Shown: positions 26,308 to 34,445 of the stretch, in pieces | Layout of the letters: the number at the start of each line of letters is the position of its first letter | Numbering within the stretch: the first letter of the stretch is position 1 | DNA from: Kiritimatiellota bacterium B12222 | GTDB taxonomy: Bacteria > Verrucomicrobiota > Kiritimatiellia > SS1-B-03-39 > UBA6053 | Length of the DNA: 64,000 nt | NCBI GenBank assembly: GCA_029719485.1 | Contig: CP120722.1 | Coordinates: 248,001 to 312,000, forward strand | Direction: 5' to 3' | Program-made: the position numbers and the translations under genes | The notes under the pieces: generated by a model | Told to the model about the DNA's origin: nothing | Seen by the model: only the letters and a program-made list of their open reading frames with translations | Database searches by the model: none

Positions 26308-26463
26308 CTTCTGACGTTCGGAAACCGTCCAGGGCCATGTTTCCGAGAGTCAGAAGATTTGCCCTTTGGGCAAAAAAGGCCCCCCGATAGCCGCCGTTCT
26401 GCTCGCTTTCGCTGTGCCCCACACCCAAGCGGAGCGGCCCGGGGGCACAGCGAAAGCGAGCAG
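26308..26463. other. Three consecutive strong hairpins (structured noncoding region)
   Basis: Hairpin 1 (26308-26356): CTTCTGAC/GTCAGAAG enclosing CGGAAAC/GTTTCCG with symmetric 3-base internal gaps and a 13-base loop. Hairpin 2 (26358-26374): TTTGCCC-ttt-GGGCAAA. Hairpin 3: a perfect 22-bp stem, 26399-26420 with 26442-26463, around a 21-base loop, with more pairing outside it. Frames crossing this segment are open only because of GC richness. It could be a structured RNA, a recombination site or the end of an element. Confidence 0.7.
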
Positions 26464-26644
26464 GTTGGCGGCGGCCGCCGGACTGTGAGCGAGAGCTTGC
26501 ACTCAAAATTCTATGAAAAACCGCGTCAGCGGGTCCGCTTGGGGGCGAGGGGGGCCGGGGCTGGCGCGATGCCTGCGGGGATCGGGGGCCGGTAGCAGGC
26601 AGCGTGTCCAGCTATGGGAGGGGGGTGAATGACGCGAAGCGGCA

Positions 26645-27090
26645 GAGGGGACCGGGGCGGAAGCATCCGACGCCGGGCTCGGGGGCTGCGGCGAATGCTG
26701 GAGGGGCGGTCCCCTGGGAGGGGGTGGAGCGACGCGGGGCTGGGAGCGATACCGAAGGCGAGATTATGCGATGTCGCCGCCCTCCCGCAATCCTGAGCTT
26801 GCGAAGGTGAGGACAGGTACCAGCGGCTACTTCGCATAATCTCTCTTCGGTATCCGCTCCGGGGTGGGAAGCAGGCGGCGTGACAGCGCGCTGAAGCTGG
26901 CGGGGTCTTTCGGGGGCCAGCTTGAGCCACTGGCGCGACTCCTGCGCGGCGCGATGGGGGATTGAATGCGTGAGGGAGCCTGCGACTGAACACCGCCTTG
27001 GGGTATGGACTGCCGGGAAGTCTCGGGGGATTCAGGGGGCGAGACTTGCGGGCGGGCCGGGGTCTTTGCGGGGTTCAGGGGCGGTAGAAG
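26645..27090. repeat. GC-rich structured element, copy 1
   Basis: Very G-rich sequence unlike the rest of the window. It shares a long mosaic of near-identical blocks with 39656-39990: CATCCGACGCCGGGCT, GGGGGCTGCGGCG, GGAGGGGCGGTCCCCT, TTATGCGATGTCGCCGCCC, GGTACCAGCGGCTAC and TCTCTTCGGTAT. AGGGGACC (start) pairs with GGTCCCCT (about 26708), and GATTATGCGA pairs with TCGCATAATC across about 60 bases. No credible protein. The remainder of 26252-27184 shows only the hairpins listed separately. Confidence 0.75.
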
Positions 27091-27184
27091 GGAAAAGAAA
27101 GCAAACAAATCAAAGAAGAAAATATGCCAAAGGGTCAGATATTAAATGCACGTTCTCACGGCCTGACTCCTTTTTCTTTTCCCC

Positions 27185-27580
27185 TCACTTCCCCTTAATC
27201 TCAAGATGATAGTTGAATGCATCAATTTGATTTCTTACAAAGAAATTCACGTCATCTTCAAATATTTTTGCCCATTCTTCTGTAAATATTATGAAATTGG
27301 ATTCAGATGGAAGTTTTGAATTAGACATCAGAAGAAAAGAAAAATATTTATTTTTAGATTTTAGATCCCAATCTGTTTCAAGGTTATCATTACTCCACTT
27401 ACAGAATTCTATGACTGATTCTGGATATCTATTATTTGCTTCGTAGAATTGAACAAAATCCCTTCCGAGTGCGTACACTCTTTCGGCATTGAGCTTATTT
27501 ACTACAGCCCGAGAAAAACAAAAAATAACAGTTAATAAGCTAAGAAATATGACAAACCAAATAATTTTTTTAGTGTTCAT
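27185..27580 (-). CDS. Small membrane-anchored protein, candidate immunity protein of the orphan Rhs tip
   Basis: 131 residues: an N-terminal membrane segment (about 5-25, IIWFVIFLSLLTVIFCFS) and a soluble remainder rich in Asn, Phe and acidic residues (FYEANNRYPESVIEFCKW, FIIFTEEWAKIFEDDVNFF). AT-rich codons contrast with the GC-rich element next to it. It starts 20 bases after the stop of the Rhs tip gene, the usual place for the immunity gene of a polymorphic toxin. No family recognised; the immunity role rests on position only. Confidence 0.6.
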   Translation of the reverse strand: MNTKKIIWFVIFLSLLTVIFCFSRAVVNKLNAERVYALGRDFVQFYEANNRYPESVIEFCKWSNDNLETDWDLKSKNKYFSFLLMSNSKLPSESNFIIFTEEWAKIFEDDVNFFVRNQIDAFNYHLEIKGK

Positions 27581-27599
27581 TTATACTTCCAAGCAAAGC

Positions 27600-28463
27600 T
27601 CAAGCTGATGGAACTGGAGGAGCTGGGGTTGAACTAGGTGGTTCTTTAGGTGTTGAATCAGAGGGAGGATTTATATCTGAATCAGGTAGAGTCTTAAGAT
27701 ATTCTTCTATATCCTCCTGAAGCTTGGTGGGGGTGTCATAATCTCTGACTTCCAAAGGTAGACCTGCACCAACAATCAAAACATATCTAGCGGCATGAGC
27801 ACAGTTGAATCCCACAACATTGTAACTTGGATCAGTTTGCATCAACTGAAGAACTACTAGCATTGCTCTAGCATCATTACTTAAATCCGTCGGGATTCGA
27901 ATATATCCATAAGGAATTTCAGGAAGGGCTTTTGAGAGTTCAACATTCCCCGGTGTCCCTGTCAGAAGCGAAAGATTAATATTATCCCAACCTCCATTTT
28001 CAGGGGCGAAACTAAAATTATATCGAATGGGCTTTCCATTAGCATCACTTCTATTTGCGTCAATTATCAAAAAAGCATGTCCGCCACCAGATGAAGAGTA
28101 GTAGACATCAAGCCCCAAGTAATCCCACGAGTTCACCCCATCATTCCCTACAAAGCCGTAGAGGTTTAGTCCCCCTTGCTCCTCAATCGGATCACGATTT
28201 GGCCATCTTCCTGTTTCGGGGTCATAGTAACGGAAGCCGTAAAAACGCACACCCGACACGAGTTTCGTAGCGGTAGGTTGATTTTCCCGGCGTGAACATT
28301 GGCCGAAAGTGGGATTTTGCCCGACGCAGTTTTCGGACTCAGGAAAAAAATTCCAGACGCGATTTTTTTGGGGGAGGTACGTTTCCTCTGCGCAGGCGCA
28401 CCCACCGGCGGCCGCCTGATTTTCGCTGCTCTGTTTTACGTAAAAGCCCATGAGGAGGATCAT
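27600..28463 (-). CDS. Orphan Rhs tip: Rhs core end fused to a papain-like candidate toxin domain
   Basis: 287 residues. Residues about 70-120 carry the end of an Rhs core (VRFYGFRYYDPETGRWPNRD, GGLNLYGFVGNDGVNSWDYLG), the point after which Rhs proteins switch to variable toxins. The following domain has GGGHAFLIID and, later, VVGFNCAHAARYVL. A His before a Cys in this style suggests a permuted papain/NlpC-P60-like fold. A Pro/Ser-rich tail (PPSDSTPKEPPSSTPAPP) ends it. The first 60 residues are not Rhs-like and no signal peptide is present, so it is a displaced cassette lacking the Rhs body. Whether it is expressed alone or waits to recombine is open. Confidence 0.72.
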   Translation of the reverse strand: MILLMGFYVKQSSENQAAAGGCACAEETYLPQKNRVWNFFPESENCVGQNPTFGQCSRRENQPTATKLVSGVRFYGFRYYDPETGRWPNRDPIEEQGGLNLYGFVGNDGVNSWDYLGLDVYYSSSGGGHAFLIIDANRSDANGKPIRYNFSFAPENGGWDNINLSLLTGTPGNVELSKALPEIPYGYIRIPTDLSNDARAMLVVLQLMQTDPSYNVVGFNCAHAARYVLIVGAGLPLEVRDYDTPTKLQEDIEEYLKTLPDSDINPPSDSTPKEPPSSTPAPPVPSA

Positions 28464-28487
28464 GGGCGATTTAGCGGCTAAAATGAA

Positions 28488-28771
28488 GGGTAAGGGGTCA
28501 GCCCGTACATTGTAACATTCTCTTTTTCATTTCTAAAATCTCCATACTTTCTTCACTTCTAAACCGGCTGATGGCCCGGGATGCATTGACACGATGCCCC
28601 ATGCACAACCGTTCTGCAATCCATTTCCCCGTAACCGTCGTTTTTGTTTTCAGTAGCCATGCAACGGCCTGCTTCTCCAGCATTGCGCTGGGGGCATCCA
28701 AGAAGGCCTCTTCGTCCCACTCTACTTCTTTTAGTGCGAGGGTTAATAGATGTTCAGCCTCCCTCTGACCG
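28488..28771 (-). pseudogene. Detached 3' fragment of the RAYT transposase gene
   Basis: Positions 28488-28771 repeat 25158-25441 base for base (offset 3330), covering the 25-bp terminal repeat and the last about 90 codons of the transposase. Upstream of 28771 the sequence changes abruptly to a different flank (CCAGACATCCCCACCCTCG). No HUH domain remains. The fragment abuts the orphan Rhs tip (28463), so the segment between the two copies carries the tip and its neighbour. Confidence 0.93.
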
Positions 28772-28773
28772 AG

Positions 28774-28847
28774 CCAGACATCCCCACCCTCGTTTGCGTG
28801 CAACCCATATCATTGCATTATTTGTACCCATGTCCTTTCATCGAACC
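28774..28847 (-). repeat. 70-bp flank repeat, copy 1
   Basis: CCAGACATCCCCACCCTCG, then CCATATCATTGCATTATTTG and TCATCGAACC, recur in the same order at 31535-31600. Both copies lie just downstream of a paralog stop codon (28856 and 31609). A piece of it (CATGTCCTTTCATCGAAC) is also found inverted at 39569-39586. Confidence 0.75.
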
Positions 28848-28855
28848 TCCCTCAG

Positions 28856-29872
28856 TCAGTATTTATCAACGCCCTGCAAATTTGCTTCAGGGAGAAGGTT
28901 TTCCCCGTTCCACTCAAGTGAGCGTGAAGTGTCGGGAGAAAAGAAATAGGTAAAACTCACCGTTGGATTGTCATTACGGACTTCGAAACTAAAATGGCCC
29001 AGTACCTTTCCATATCGAGCATCTTGAGGCACACCATCAATTAATTTGCCACTTCTGACCCTGAACCAGTACCCCTTTATTCTATCAAGTTCCTTAACAG
29101 TTGGTTTCGTAAGTTTTTTATAAACACCTTCATTTTCTTCCAGACCTAAAACTTGGTCGAGTCCGTCTGTATATCCACCAAGTGGTGCATATTTCCCCAA
29201 AAGAAGCCTACTGTAAGGAACCTCCGGATCTACTACTTTCACGACACCATCTGAAGGATTTGAAAAGGATAGGGCCATATCCCCCCTGAAAACATGGAAT
29301 GTTTTCAGTTCTCTTTTGAACGTGAAAATAAAATCGGAGTGAACCCCTTTTCCATGAGGAGCCACCCAATCCGCCTTCTCCAAATCAAATCCGAATGGTT
29401 GATTAAATCCTGGCACCCAAACCCCGACTCTATTAACATACAAAGGTCGTGGGTTTTCTTTCTTCCGCATTACTACAGTAAATTCTTTACGATAATGTCC
29501 ATTCGGACTTCCGTCTTTTACATCTATGCGGTCCTTTTCAGCAAATCTATAAGATAACTGAGACCTCCAATACCCCTCTTTTTCTACTCGAACTCCTAAT
29601 GAATTTCTTCCCGAATACTTTGCAGTGATTTTATTCTCCCCGTCGTATACTTTCGTAATAAGGTTTCCGGACTTCCTTAAGGCTCTTTCTTGTGGATAGG
29701 TATGCTGAAAGTAAATATTTACTTCACTCTTTGGTAAGGGATTACCGTTTTCATCTACAATCGAAACTAACACCTCCATGGTTATTCTTGAATAATCTGT
29801 AATACAGAAAGCTGTCGAAGTTATGCAAAGTCCCAATAGGAAAAATCGTAAAAATTTTGTCATTTCGTTCAT
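28856..29872 (-). CDS. Exported paralog A1 (candidate immunity-type protein)
   Basis: 338 residues. Signal peptide about 1-23 (FLRFFLLGLCITSTAFC). N-terminal beta-sandwich like carboxypeptidase-regulatory domains (VLVSIVDENGNPLPKSEVNI). Then the array motif KDGSPNGHYRKEF...RKKENPR, the central GFDLEKADWVAPHGKG...SDFIFTF, YWFRVR, and the end FTYFFSPDTSRSLEWNGEN. The most divergent subfamily A member. Its ATG overlaps the TGA of the broken partner fragment upstream (ATGA), implying coupled translation in the ancestral pair. Family function unknown. Confidence 0.8.
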   Translation of the reverse strand: MNEMTKFLRFFLLGLCITSTAFCITDYSRITMEVLVSIVDENGNPLPKSEVNIYFQHTYPQERALRKSGNLITKVYDGENKITAKYSGRNSLGVRVEKEGYWRSQLSYRFAEKDRIDVKDGSPNGHYRKEFTVVMRKKENPRPLYVNRVGVWVPGFNQPFGFDLEKADWVAPHGKGVHSDFIFTFKRELKTFHVFRGDMALSFSNPSDGVVKVVDPEVPYSRLLLGKYAPLGGYTDGLDQVLGLEENEGVYKKLTKPTVKELDRIKGYWFRVRSGKLIDGVPQDARYGKVLGHFSFEVRNDNPTVSFTYFFSPDTSRSLEWNGENLLPEANLQGVDKY

Positions 29873-30090
29873 TTCAGTTCTCCTAGTTCGATAAATTTTT
29901 CATACAGCTTCCATACATAAGGCATAGCTGCTTTTTTAAAATCTCCATGATCCCAATATTCATCGCTGTTATAGTCATTCATTTTTTACCATCACCCATT
30001 ATCAAAGCCATTTTGCACTTCATACTGTTCAAATCCTTCAATCTGATCATATGGGAGATCTCTCCCTTCATCCCCAACTGCTTAAACGCT
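29870..30090 (-). pseudogene. Partner remnant P1 (C-terminal fragment, frameshifted)
   Basis: Reading back from the TGA that overlaps the A1 start, one frame gives DYNSDEYWDHGDFKKAAMPY, then VWKLYEKFIELGELK. Further upstream the frame shifts near 29990 (LPYDQIEGFEQYEVQNGFD in another frame). The same tail occurs in P2, P7 and P8. No start or catalytic core is left. The conserved His (W-D-H-G-D) resembles the C-terminal His region of alpha/beta hydrolases. Confidence 0.65.
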
Positions 30091-30137
30091 ACGGCGAGAA
30101 CGAAAGACAATTGACACATACTATGACCTGCTACAGA

Positions 30138-31160
30138 TCACCGTTTGTTCACACTTTGCAGATTGGCATTGGGGACTAGGCTCTCCCCATTCCATTCAAG
30201 AGAACGGGATTGATTTGGAGAGAAATAGTAGGTGAAGTAAAAGGCTCCCCCCAATTCATCTACTAGGAATGTAATGGGGCCATTAATTTTTCCGTATCTG
30301 GCTTTTATTTCACCGTTTTCAGGGTTCTGTTCTGTACGAGTTCTAAACCAGTAGCCCTCCACATTTCCCAAGTCTTCTTTTGAGGGTCGCTGAAACACCC
30401 AGAATTTCCAGCCTCTCTTTTCAACCCCTTTGGTATAATTCAATTCAGGAATATATCCATTTTCGGGCGCAATCGCTCCCAATAGCAGCTTGCTTTCGCT
30501 ACCAGGTTCTTTGTTGATGATAATCAGGCCATCCTCTGGTTGTGGGAAGGTCATTTCCAGTCGATGGGAGTACGCTTTCCCTTCTTTCTTATCCTGATGC
30601 AACGTAAAGATCAGATCGGTTGTTTTACCGGTTCCAAAAGGTTCGACGAGGTCCCCTACTTCAAAGTCATATCCCATGGGAGTATTAAAGGTTCGGGTGG
30701 CGTGATACTTAGACTTATGAACAAACATGGGCCGGGGATTTTCTTTCTTGCGTAGAACGATCGTAAACTCTTTTTTATAATGACCATTTGGACTGCCGTC
30801 CGTTTTCCCGTCGATGCGGTCTTTTTCATCCCAGTCATAATATTTACTTGCGTTCCAATAACCCTCAGAATTCACATTTATGATAGTAAACTTTAAACCT
30901 TCAGAGGTGATCTCGGCAGATTTACCACCGCTGATTACTAATTCTTTCGTATGAAAACGGGATCCAGTTTTTTGCCTCTGAGCAGAGGTATGATGAAACG
31001 TGATTGAAATTTCAGCATTTTCAATATTTTTTCCATCTTCATCGACCACTTGTATCAGGTGGCTCATTTTAACTTTCAATAGGTCTGAGTATACTACACT
31101 GCAATAGGTGGAGTATAGAGCGAAAAAAAGTAGAATGTTTTTTATGATTTGCGCCTTCAT
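30138..31160 (-). CDS. Exported paralog A2 (candidate immunity-type protein)
   Basis: 340 residues. Signal peptide about 1-25 (IIKNILLFFALYSTYCSVVY). Subfamily A motifs: LIQVVDEDGKNIENAEISI, DGSPNGHYKKEF, RKKENPRPMFVHKSKYHATR, GYDFEVGDLVEPFGTGKTTD, YWFRTRTEQ, FTYYFSPNQSRSLEWNGES. From about residue 145 onward it is almost identical to A4 (38313), while the N-terminal 130 residues differ, which marks A4 as a recombinant. Start overlaps the partner stop (ATGA). Confidence 0.82.
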   Translation of the reverse strand: MKAQIIKNILLFFALYSTYCSVVYSDLLKVKMSHLIQVVDEDGKNIENAEISITFHHTSAQRQKTGSRFHTKELVISGGKSAEITSEGLKFTIINVNSEGYWNASKYYDWDEKDRIDGKTDGSPNGHYKKEFTIVLRKKENPRPMFVHKSKYHATRTFNTPMGYDFEVGDLVEPFGTGKTTDLIFTLHQDKKEGKAYSHRLEMTFPQPEDGLIIINKEPGSESKLLLGAIAPENGYIPELNYTKGVEKRGWKFWVFQRPSKEDLGNVEGYWFRTRTEQNPENGEIKARYGKINGPITFLVDELGGAFYFTYYFSPNQSRSLEWNGESLVPNANLQSVNKR

Positions 31161-31375
31161 TTTAAATCTCCTTTTATAATAAACATCTCATACAGCTTAT
31201 AGACATATGGCATCGCGATTTTTTTATAGTCTCCGTGGTCCCAGTATGATGGTTTCTCCTGTTCAACATCGTATCCATCATACCACCCTTCATTTTTAAA
31301 GGCCTCTTGCATTTCAAAAACCCTTTGTGAGTCACCCGAAGAAACTGGGACATGGATGATATCTCCTCCTCCACG
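31157..31375 (-). pseudogene. Partner remnant P2 (C-terminal fragment)
   Basis: The frame ending in the TGA that overlaps the A2 start reads SSGDSQRVFEMQEAFKNEGW, YDGYDVEQEKPSYWDHGDYK, then KIAMPYVYKLYEMFIIKGDL. It matches P7 closely. Upstream of about 31375 the similarity is lost and no start is found. Confidence 0.7.
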
Positions 31376-31534
31376 CTTTAGCCTCTATCAACGGACCGTG
31401 CTCGGCGCTCGGATTGCTTCTCAGCAGAGTCCTATCCTCACGCACGGCACCACCTCTTTCACCATGAAATTGAAAGTCTCACAACATTTCTGATACGCTC
31501 TCTCTGAAGCCATCACCGATTTTAACAAAAAACC

Positions 31535-31603
31535 AGACATCCCCACCCTCGTTAGCGTGCAATCCATATCATTGCATTATTTGTACTGCTCATCGAACCC
31601 TTT
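31535..31603 (-). repeat. 70-bp flank repeat, copy 2
   Basis: Near-identical to 28774-28847 (a few substitutions and a short deletion near the end), placed again just past a paralog stop. The rest of 31376-31608 shows nothing recognisable. Confidence 0.7.
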
Positions 31604-31608
31604 CGACT

Positions 31609-32490
31609 TCAGGGTAGATTAACACGCTCACCATATTTAAGGCCTTTGATCAGATTTTGAGAGGGGTCAAACTCCAGGTTTAGGTCATTGGGTGTTGGGT
31701 TAAAGTAATAATGGAAATCAGGGAAATTCCCGTAAACTTTTACATAGTTCGCAGCAATTAATTTTCCATCATCATCAACTTTCGATCTAACGCGCAACCA
31801 ATAATTTCGATTAGGCATAGAGTCAGTTTGCTTTTGTCTATTTTTTCCATTTCTTGATGATTTATGAACCCAAACTTTTTTATATTGGCCCAGTGGTGCC
31901 AAGTGTGGTGATTTTAGTTCACTATATTTTGCTGTTTCAAAGGTTTGTATGCCGTCAAATTCATTTGGGAAGCTTACCTTCAGCTTATATTCATATGTCC
32001 AGATGTCCTTTTTTGAAAATTCGACGTTGAAAATTACATCAGATTTTACACCTTTTCCATACGGTGCAACCCAATCACCTTTTTCAAAATCAAAGCCAAG
32101 GTTCTTGTTTGTATTTTCTGTAACAATACGCCACCTCTTTGCATAAAGTGGAATCGGTTTTATTTTCTTTCGAAGCGTTAATCTTTGATCTTGCTCTTCC
32201 GTCATAGGCAATCGATCTTTCTCTGTCTGATAATAGCCGTCTTTGTTCACACGCGCTAACATTCCTAACAGAGGTCTACCCTGAGCATGAAAGTTCCCCT
32301 CTTCGTTCGTAAAACCCTCATCACTCTTACTGTCCTCCGGCTGATACCCGTAAAACCAGACCACCACCTCGGCTCCTTCGATTGGATTTCCGTCGTCGCC
32401 CACCACATTGACGTTTACGGTTTTAAGTGGCTGACATGCCACTTGAGATGTTAGACATAAACAGAATATTAGTGTCCAAAGGTGTCTCAT
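31609..32490 (-). CDS. Exported paralog B1 (candidate immunity-type protein)
   Basis: 293 residues, shortest member. Signal peptide 1-19 (LWTLIFCLCLTSQVAC). The N-terminal domain shared by all B members (TVNVNVVGDDGNPIEGAEVV, VWFYGYQPEDSKSDEG, MLARVNKDGYYQTEKDRLPM) ends near residue 110. Then a variable part with GFDFEKGDWVAPYGKGVKSD and YWLRVRSK, and the shared end YYFNPTPNDLNLEFDPSQNL. Cys at the signal end (QVAC) could be a lipobox, but Gln at -3 is atypical. It follows a 50-base partner remnant by 3 bases. Confidence 0.8.
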   Translation of the reverse strand: MRHLWTLIFCLCLTSQVACQPLKTVNVNVVGDDGNPIEGAEVVVWFYGYQPEDSKSDEGFTNEEGNFHAQGRPLLGMLARVNKDGYYQTEKDRLPMTEEQDQRLTLRKKIKPIPLYAKRWRIVTENTNKNLGFDFEKGDWVAPYGKGVKSDVIFNVEFSKKDIWTYEYKLKVSFPNEFDGIQTFETAKYSELKSPHLAPLGQYKKVWVHKSSRNGKNRQKQTDSMPNRNYWLRVRSKVDDDGKLIAANYVKVYGNFPDFHYYFNPTPNDLNLEFDPSQNLIKGLKYGERVNLP

Positions 32491-32492
32491 AG

Positions 32493-32547
32493 TTTACTCT
32501 TGGTTTTCTTCAGCAAGTTCAATTATTTTTTTAGTAGAGGGGATGCA
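32493..32547 (-). pseudogene. Partner remnant P3 (about 50 bases)
   Basis: Only the last codons of the B-type partner survive (HPLY ... IIELAEENQE and TAA), with a one-base insertion in the A run and an in-frame stop. The TAA is 3 bases before the B1 ATG, as in B2 and B4. Confidence 0.6.
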
Positions 32548-32595
32548 CTGTCTCACCTGTTACATTGTTTTTACAAAGTAATTTCCATATCGGCT

Positions 32596-33528
32596 TCATG
32601 GCTGGCTCACCCGCTCCCCATATTTCAGGCCTTTGATCAAGTTACTTGAGGGATCAAATTCCACATTTCTATCATTTGAAGTAGGGTTGAAGTAGAAGGA
32701 AAATGAAACCGTTGCATAACTATCAGGCTTCGTTGGATTTTTCACCAACAGGTTGGCATGACGAGGTCCGAACCGAATATCTTCCAAAATTTTTCCGTAG
32801 TTTGCGGAAACGACCTCATCATTCTCCTTCACAACACGTGTACGGAAAAAGTAACCAACGCCCTTCAACCTGTTCTTGTTCCGAAAGGATTCCTCTTCAC
32901 GATAAAAATGGGGAGTATACCCTTTGTCGGGAGCTACATGTGGCATCTTCATTTCGCTTAACCGTAAATACCCTTCTTCCACAAGAATGATCCCTTCTTC
33001 TTCTTTAAACTTCATCTCAAAAGTGCCCCTTCCATCGCGAGGTGCGGTCATCTCTGTATTCACTTTGAAATATACATCGATGGTTTTCCCTTCACCCTGA
33101 GGAGGCACAAAATCCCCCACCTCAAAGTCATATCCCAGCCATTCATCATTCACGGGAAACCGAAGTCGTTCATTCTTGGCATGCAGAGGGATTGGGTTTT
33201 TCTTCTCTCTCAGAATTAGAGTCAGGCTCTGCTCTTCGGTCATTGGAAGTCGGTCTTTCTCTGTCTGATAATAGCCGTCTTTGGTCACACGCGCTAACAT
33301 ACCTAACAGAGGTCTACCCTGAGCATGAAAGTTCCCCTCTTCGTTCGTAAGGCCCTCATCACTCTTGCTATCCTCCGGCTGATACCCGTAAAACCAGACC
33401 ACCACCTCGGCTCCTTCGATTGGATTTCCGTCGTCGCCCACCACATTGACGTTTACGGTTTTAAGTGGCTGACATGCCACTTGAGATGTTAGACATAAAC
33501 TGAATATTAGTTTCCAAAGGTATCTCAT
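32596..33528 (-). CDS. Exported paralog B2 (candidate immunity-type protein)
   Basis: 310 residues. The first about 115 are nearly identical to B1 and B4 at DNA level (signal LWKLIFSLCLTSQVAC, VVGDDGNPIEGAEVVVWFYG). The part after ILREKKNPIPLHAKN is distinct: LGYDFEVGDFVPPQGEGKTI, IILVEEGYLRLSEMKMPHVA, VGYFFRTRVVKE. The end is FYFNPTSNDRNVEFDPSSNL. So the N-terminus is homogenised and the C-terminus varies. Begins 3 bases after the partner remnant P4. Confidence 0.82.
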   Translation of the reverse strand: MRYLWKLIFSLCLTSQVACQPLKTVNVNVVGDDGNPIEGAEVVVWFYGYQPEDSKSDEGLTNEEGNFHAQGRPLLGMLARVTKDGYYQTEKDRLPMTEEQSLTLILREKKNPIPLHAKNERLRFPVNDEWLGYDFEVGDFVPPQGEGKTIDVYFKVNTEMTAPRDGRGTFEMKFKEEEGIILVEEGYLRLSEMKMPHVAPDKGYTPHFYREEESFRNKNRLKGVGYFFRTRVVKENDEVVSANYGKILEDIRFGPRHANLLVKNPTKPDSYATVSFSFYFNPTSNDRNVEFDPSSNLIKGLKYGERVSQP

Positions 33529-33531
33529 AGT

Positions 33532-34100
33532 TTACTCCTGGTTTTCTTCAGCAAGTTCAATTATTTTTTGGTAGAGGGGATGCACAAATTGAATCGAAAC
33601 ATCTTTAAAGTCACTATGCAACCAGTCGTGTGGCCGATCCTGAAATTTTGATGGCCAGTTTGTTTCTGCTTCTTCTGATTTTAAATCCGATTGCATATTA
33701 AAATTACGATTTGGTTGTCCTTCAATAGCTAAAGGACTAGCTTCATTCACCGCAATCGCAAAGGACTGGGCGGGGATTCCGGTGGCCAGAAGTGTATAGC
33801 GATCATGCAAATTTCGGCCCACAGCCGGACCCAATTCTGGATCATAAATTTCTGGAAAAAGTAAACGGCGATGGAAAGGTTTTATTTTTAGTTCTTCATC
33901 GGTTATTTCATCTGCAGCCCCTTGGGGTTCCAAAGGTATCCAACCCAGCAGGGTACCCATTCGGTATCCATCCACGCCAACGCTGAACTCCCATCCGCCA
34001 TTCGCATCATGGAAACCCGCATCAAATAGGGCATGTTTACCACCCTTACCAATTTCCTGAGTCACCCAGGCATGCCTTCCCTTAGAGAATAATTCACCGT
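33532..34100 (-). pseudogene. Partner remnant P4, longest C-terminal fragment of the partner gene
   Basis: Open for about 185 codons, beginning in-frame at CNGELFSKGRHAWVTQEIGK at the IS3-like remnant, so the 5' part was lost there. Contains FHDANGGWEFSVGVDGYRMG, LLFPEIYDPELGPAVGRNLH, DRYTLLATGIPAQSFAIAV and RPHDWLHSDFKDVSIQFVHP before IIELAEENQE. The W-L-H-S-D-F tail and (Y/V)LLAT-x-IP-x-(Q/K) segment are shared with the A-type partners, so all remnants derive from one family. It looks like the C-terminal part of an alpha/beta hydrolase (lipase-effector style), but no nucleophile motif is present to prove it. Confidence 0.65.
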
Positions 34101-34325
34101 TACATTTTTTTTACAAAGGTGCGGTGAGCTGCTTTTCGTTTTTGCTTTCTGTGAAATTCGACGATGAGAATATCCCAGCCGCGGAATCTCGTAGTTGGGA
34201 TTTACTTGCGTCGGATGAAGCTTATGCTCGGCCGCGATTTGTGCTGTGGTTTTATCCCCCTCCAGAGCTTCGACCGCTACACGTGCCTTGAAGTCGTTAG
34301 AAAATTTTCTGCATTTGTTACCCAT
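34062..34325 (-). pseudogene. IS3-family transposase orfA remnant
   Basis: From the ATG at 34325 (AAAGGAAA upstream) the residues NKCRKFSNDFKARVAVEALE and GDKTTAQIAAEHKLHPTQVN are the helix-turn-helix head of IS3-type OrfA proteins. After HPTQVN the expected W-K-x-x continuation is lost and the frame runs into unrelated sequence and the P4 remnant. No orfB is present. An old insertion that probably cut the 5' end off P4. Confidence 0.82.
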
Positions 34326-34445
34326 GGTTTTTCCTTTGTTTGTACCATATTTGGACTGCAAACTCTATCTAAGACCTTGGTCCTGTTTTTGGGGGTAAGC
34401 GCAGATCACTTGGTACTTCTGACCCCTTTCCTATCGATGCCCCAT

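Noticed and set aside
26359..27209. Several overlapping frames on both strands in the GC-rich element
   Set aside because: Arg/Pro/Ala-rich translations on both strands are the mark of GC-rich noncoding DNA; the twin copy does not conserve any frame.
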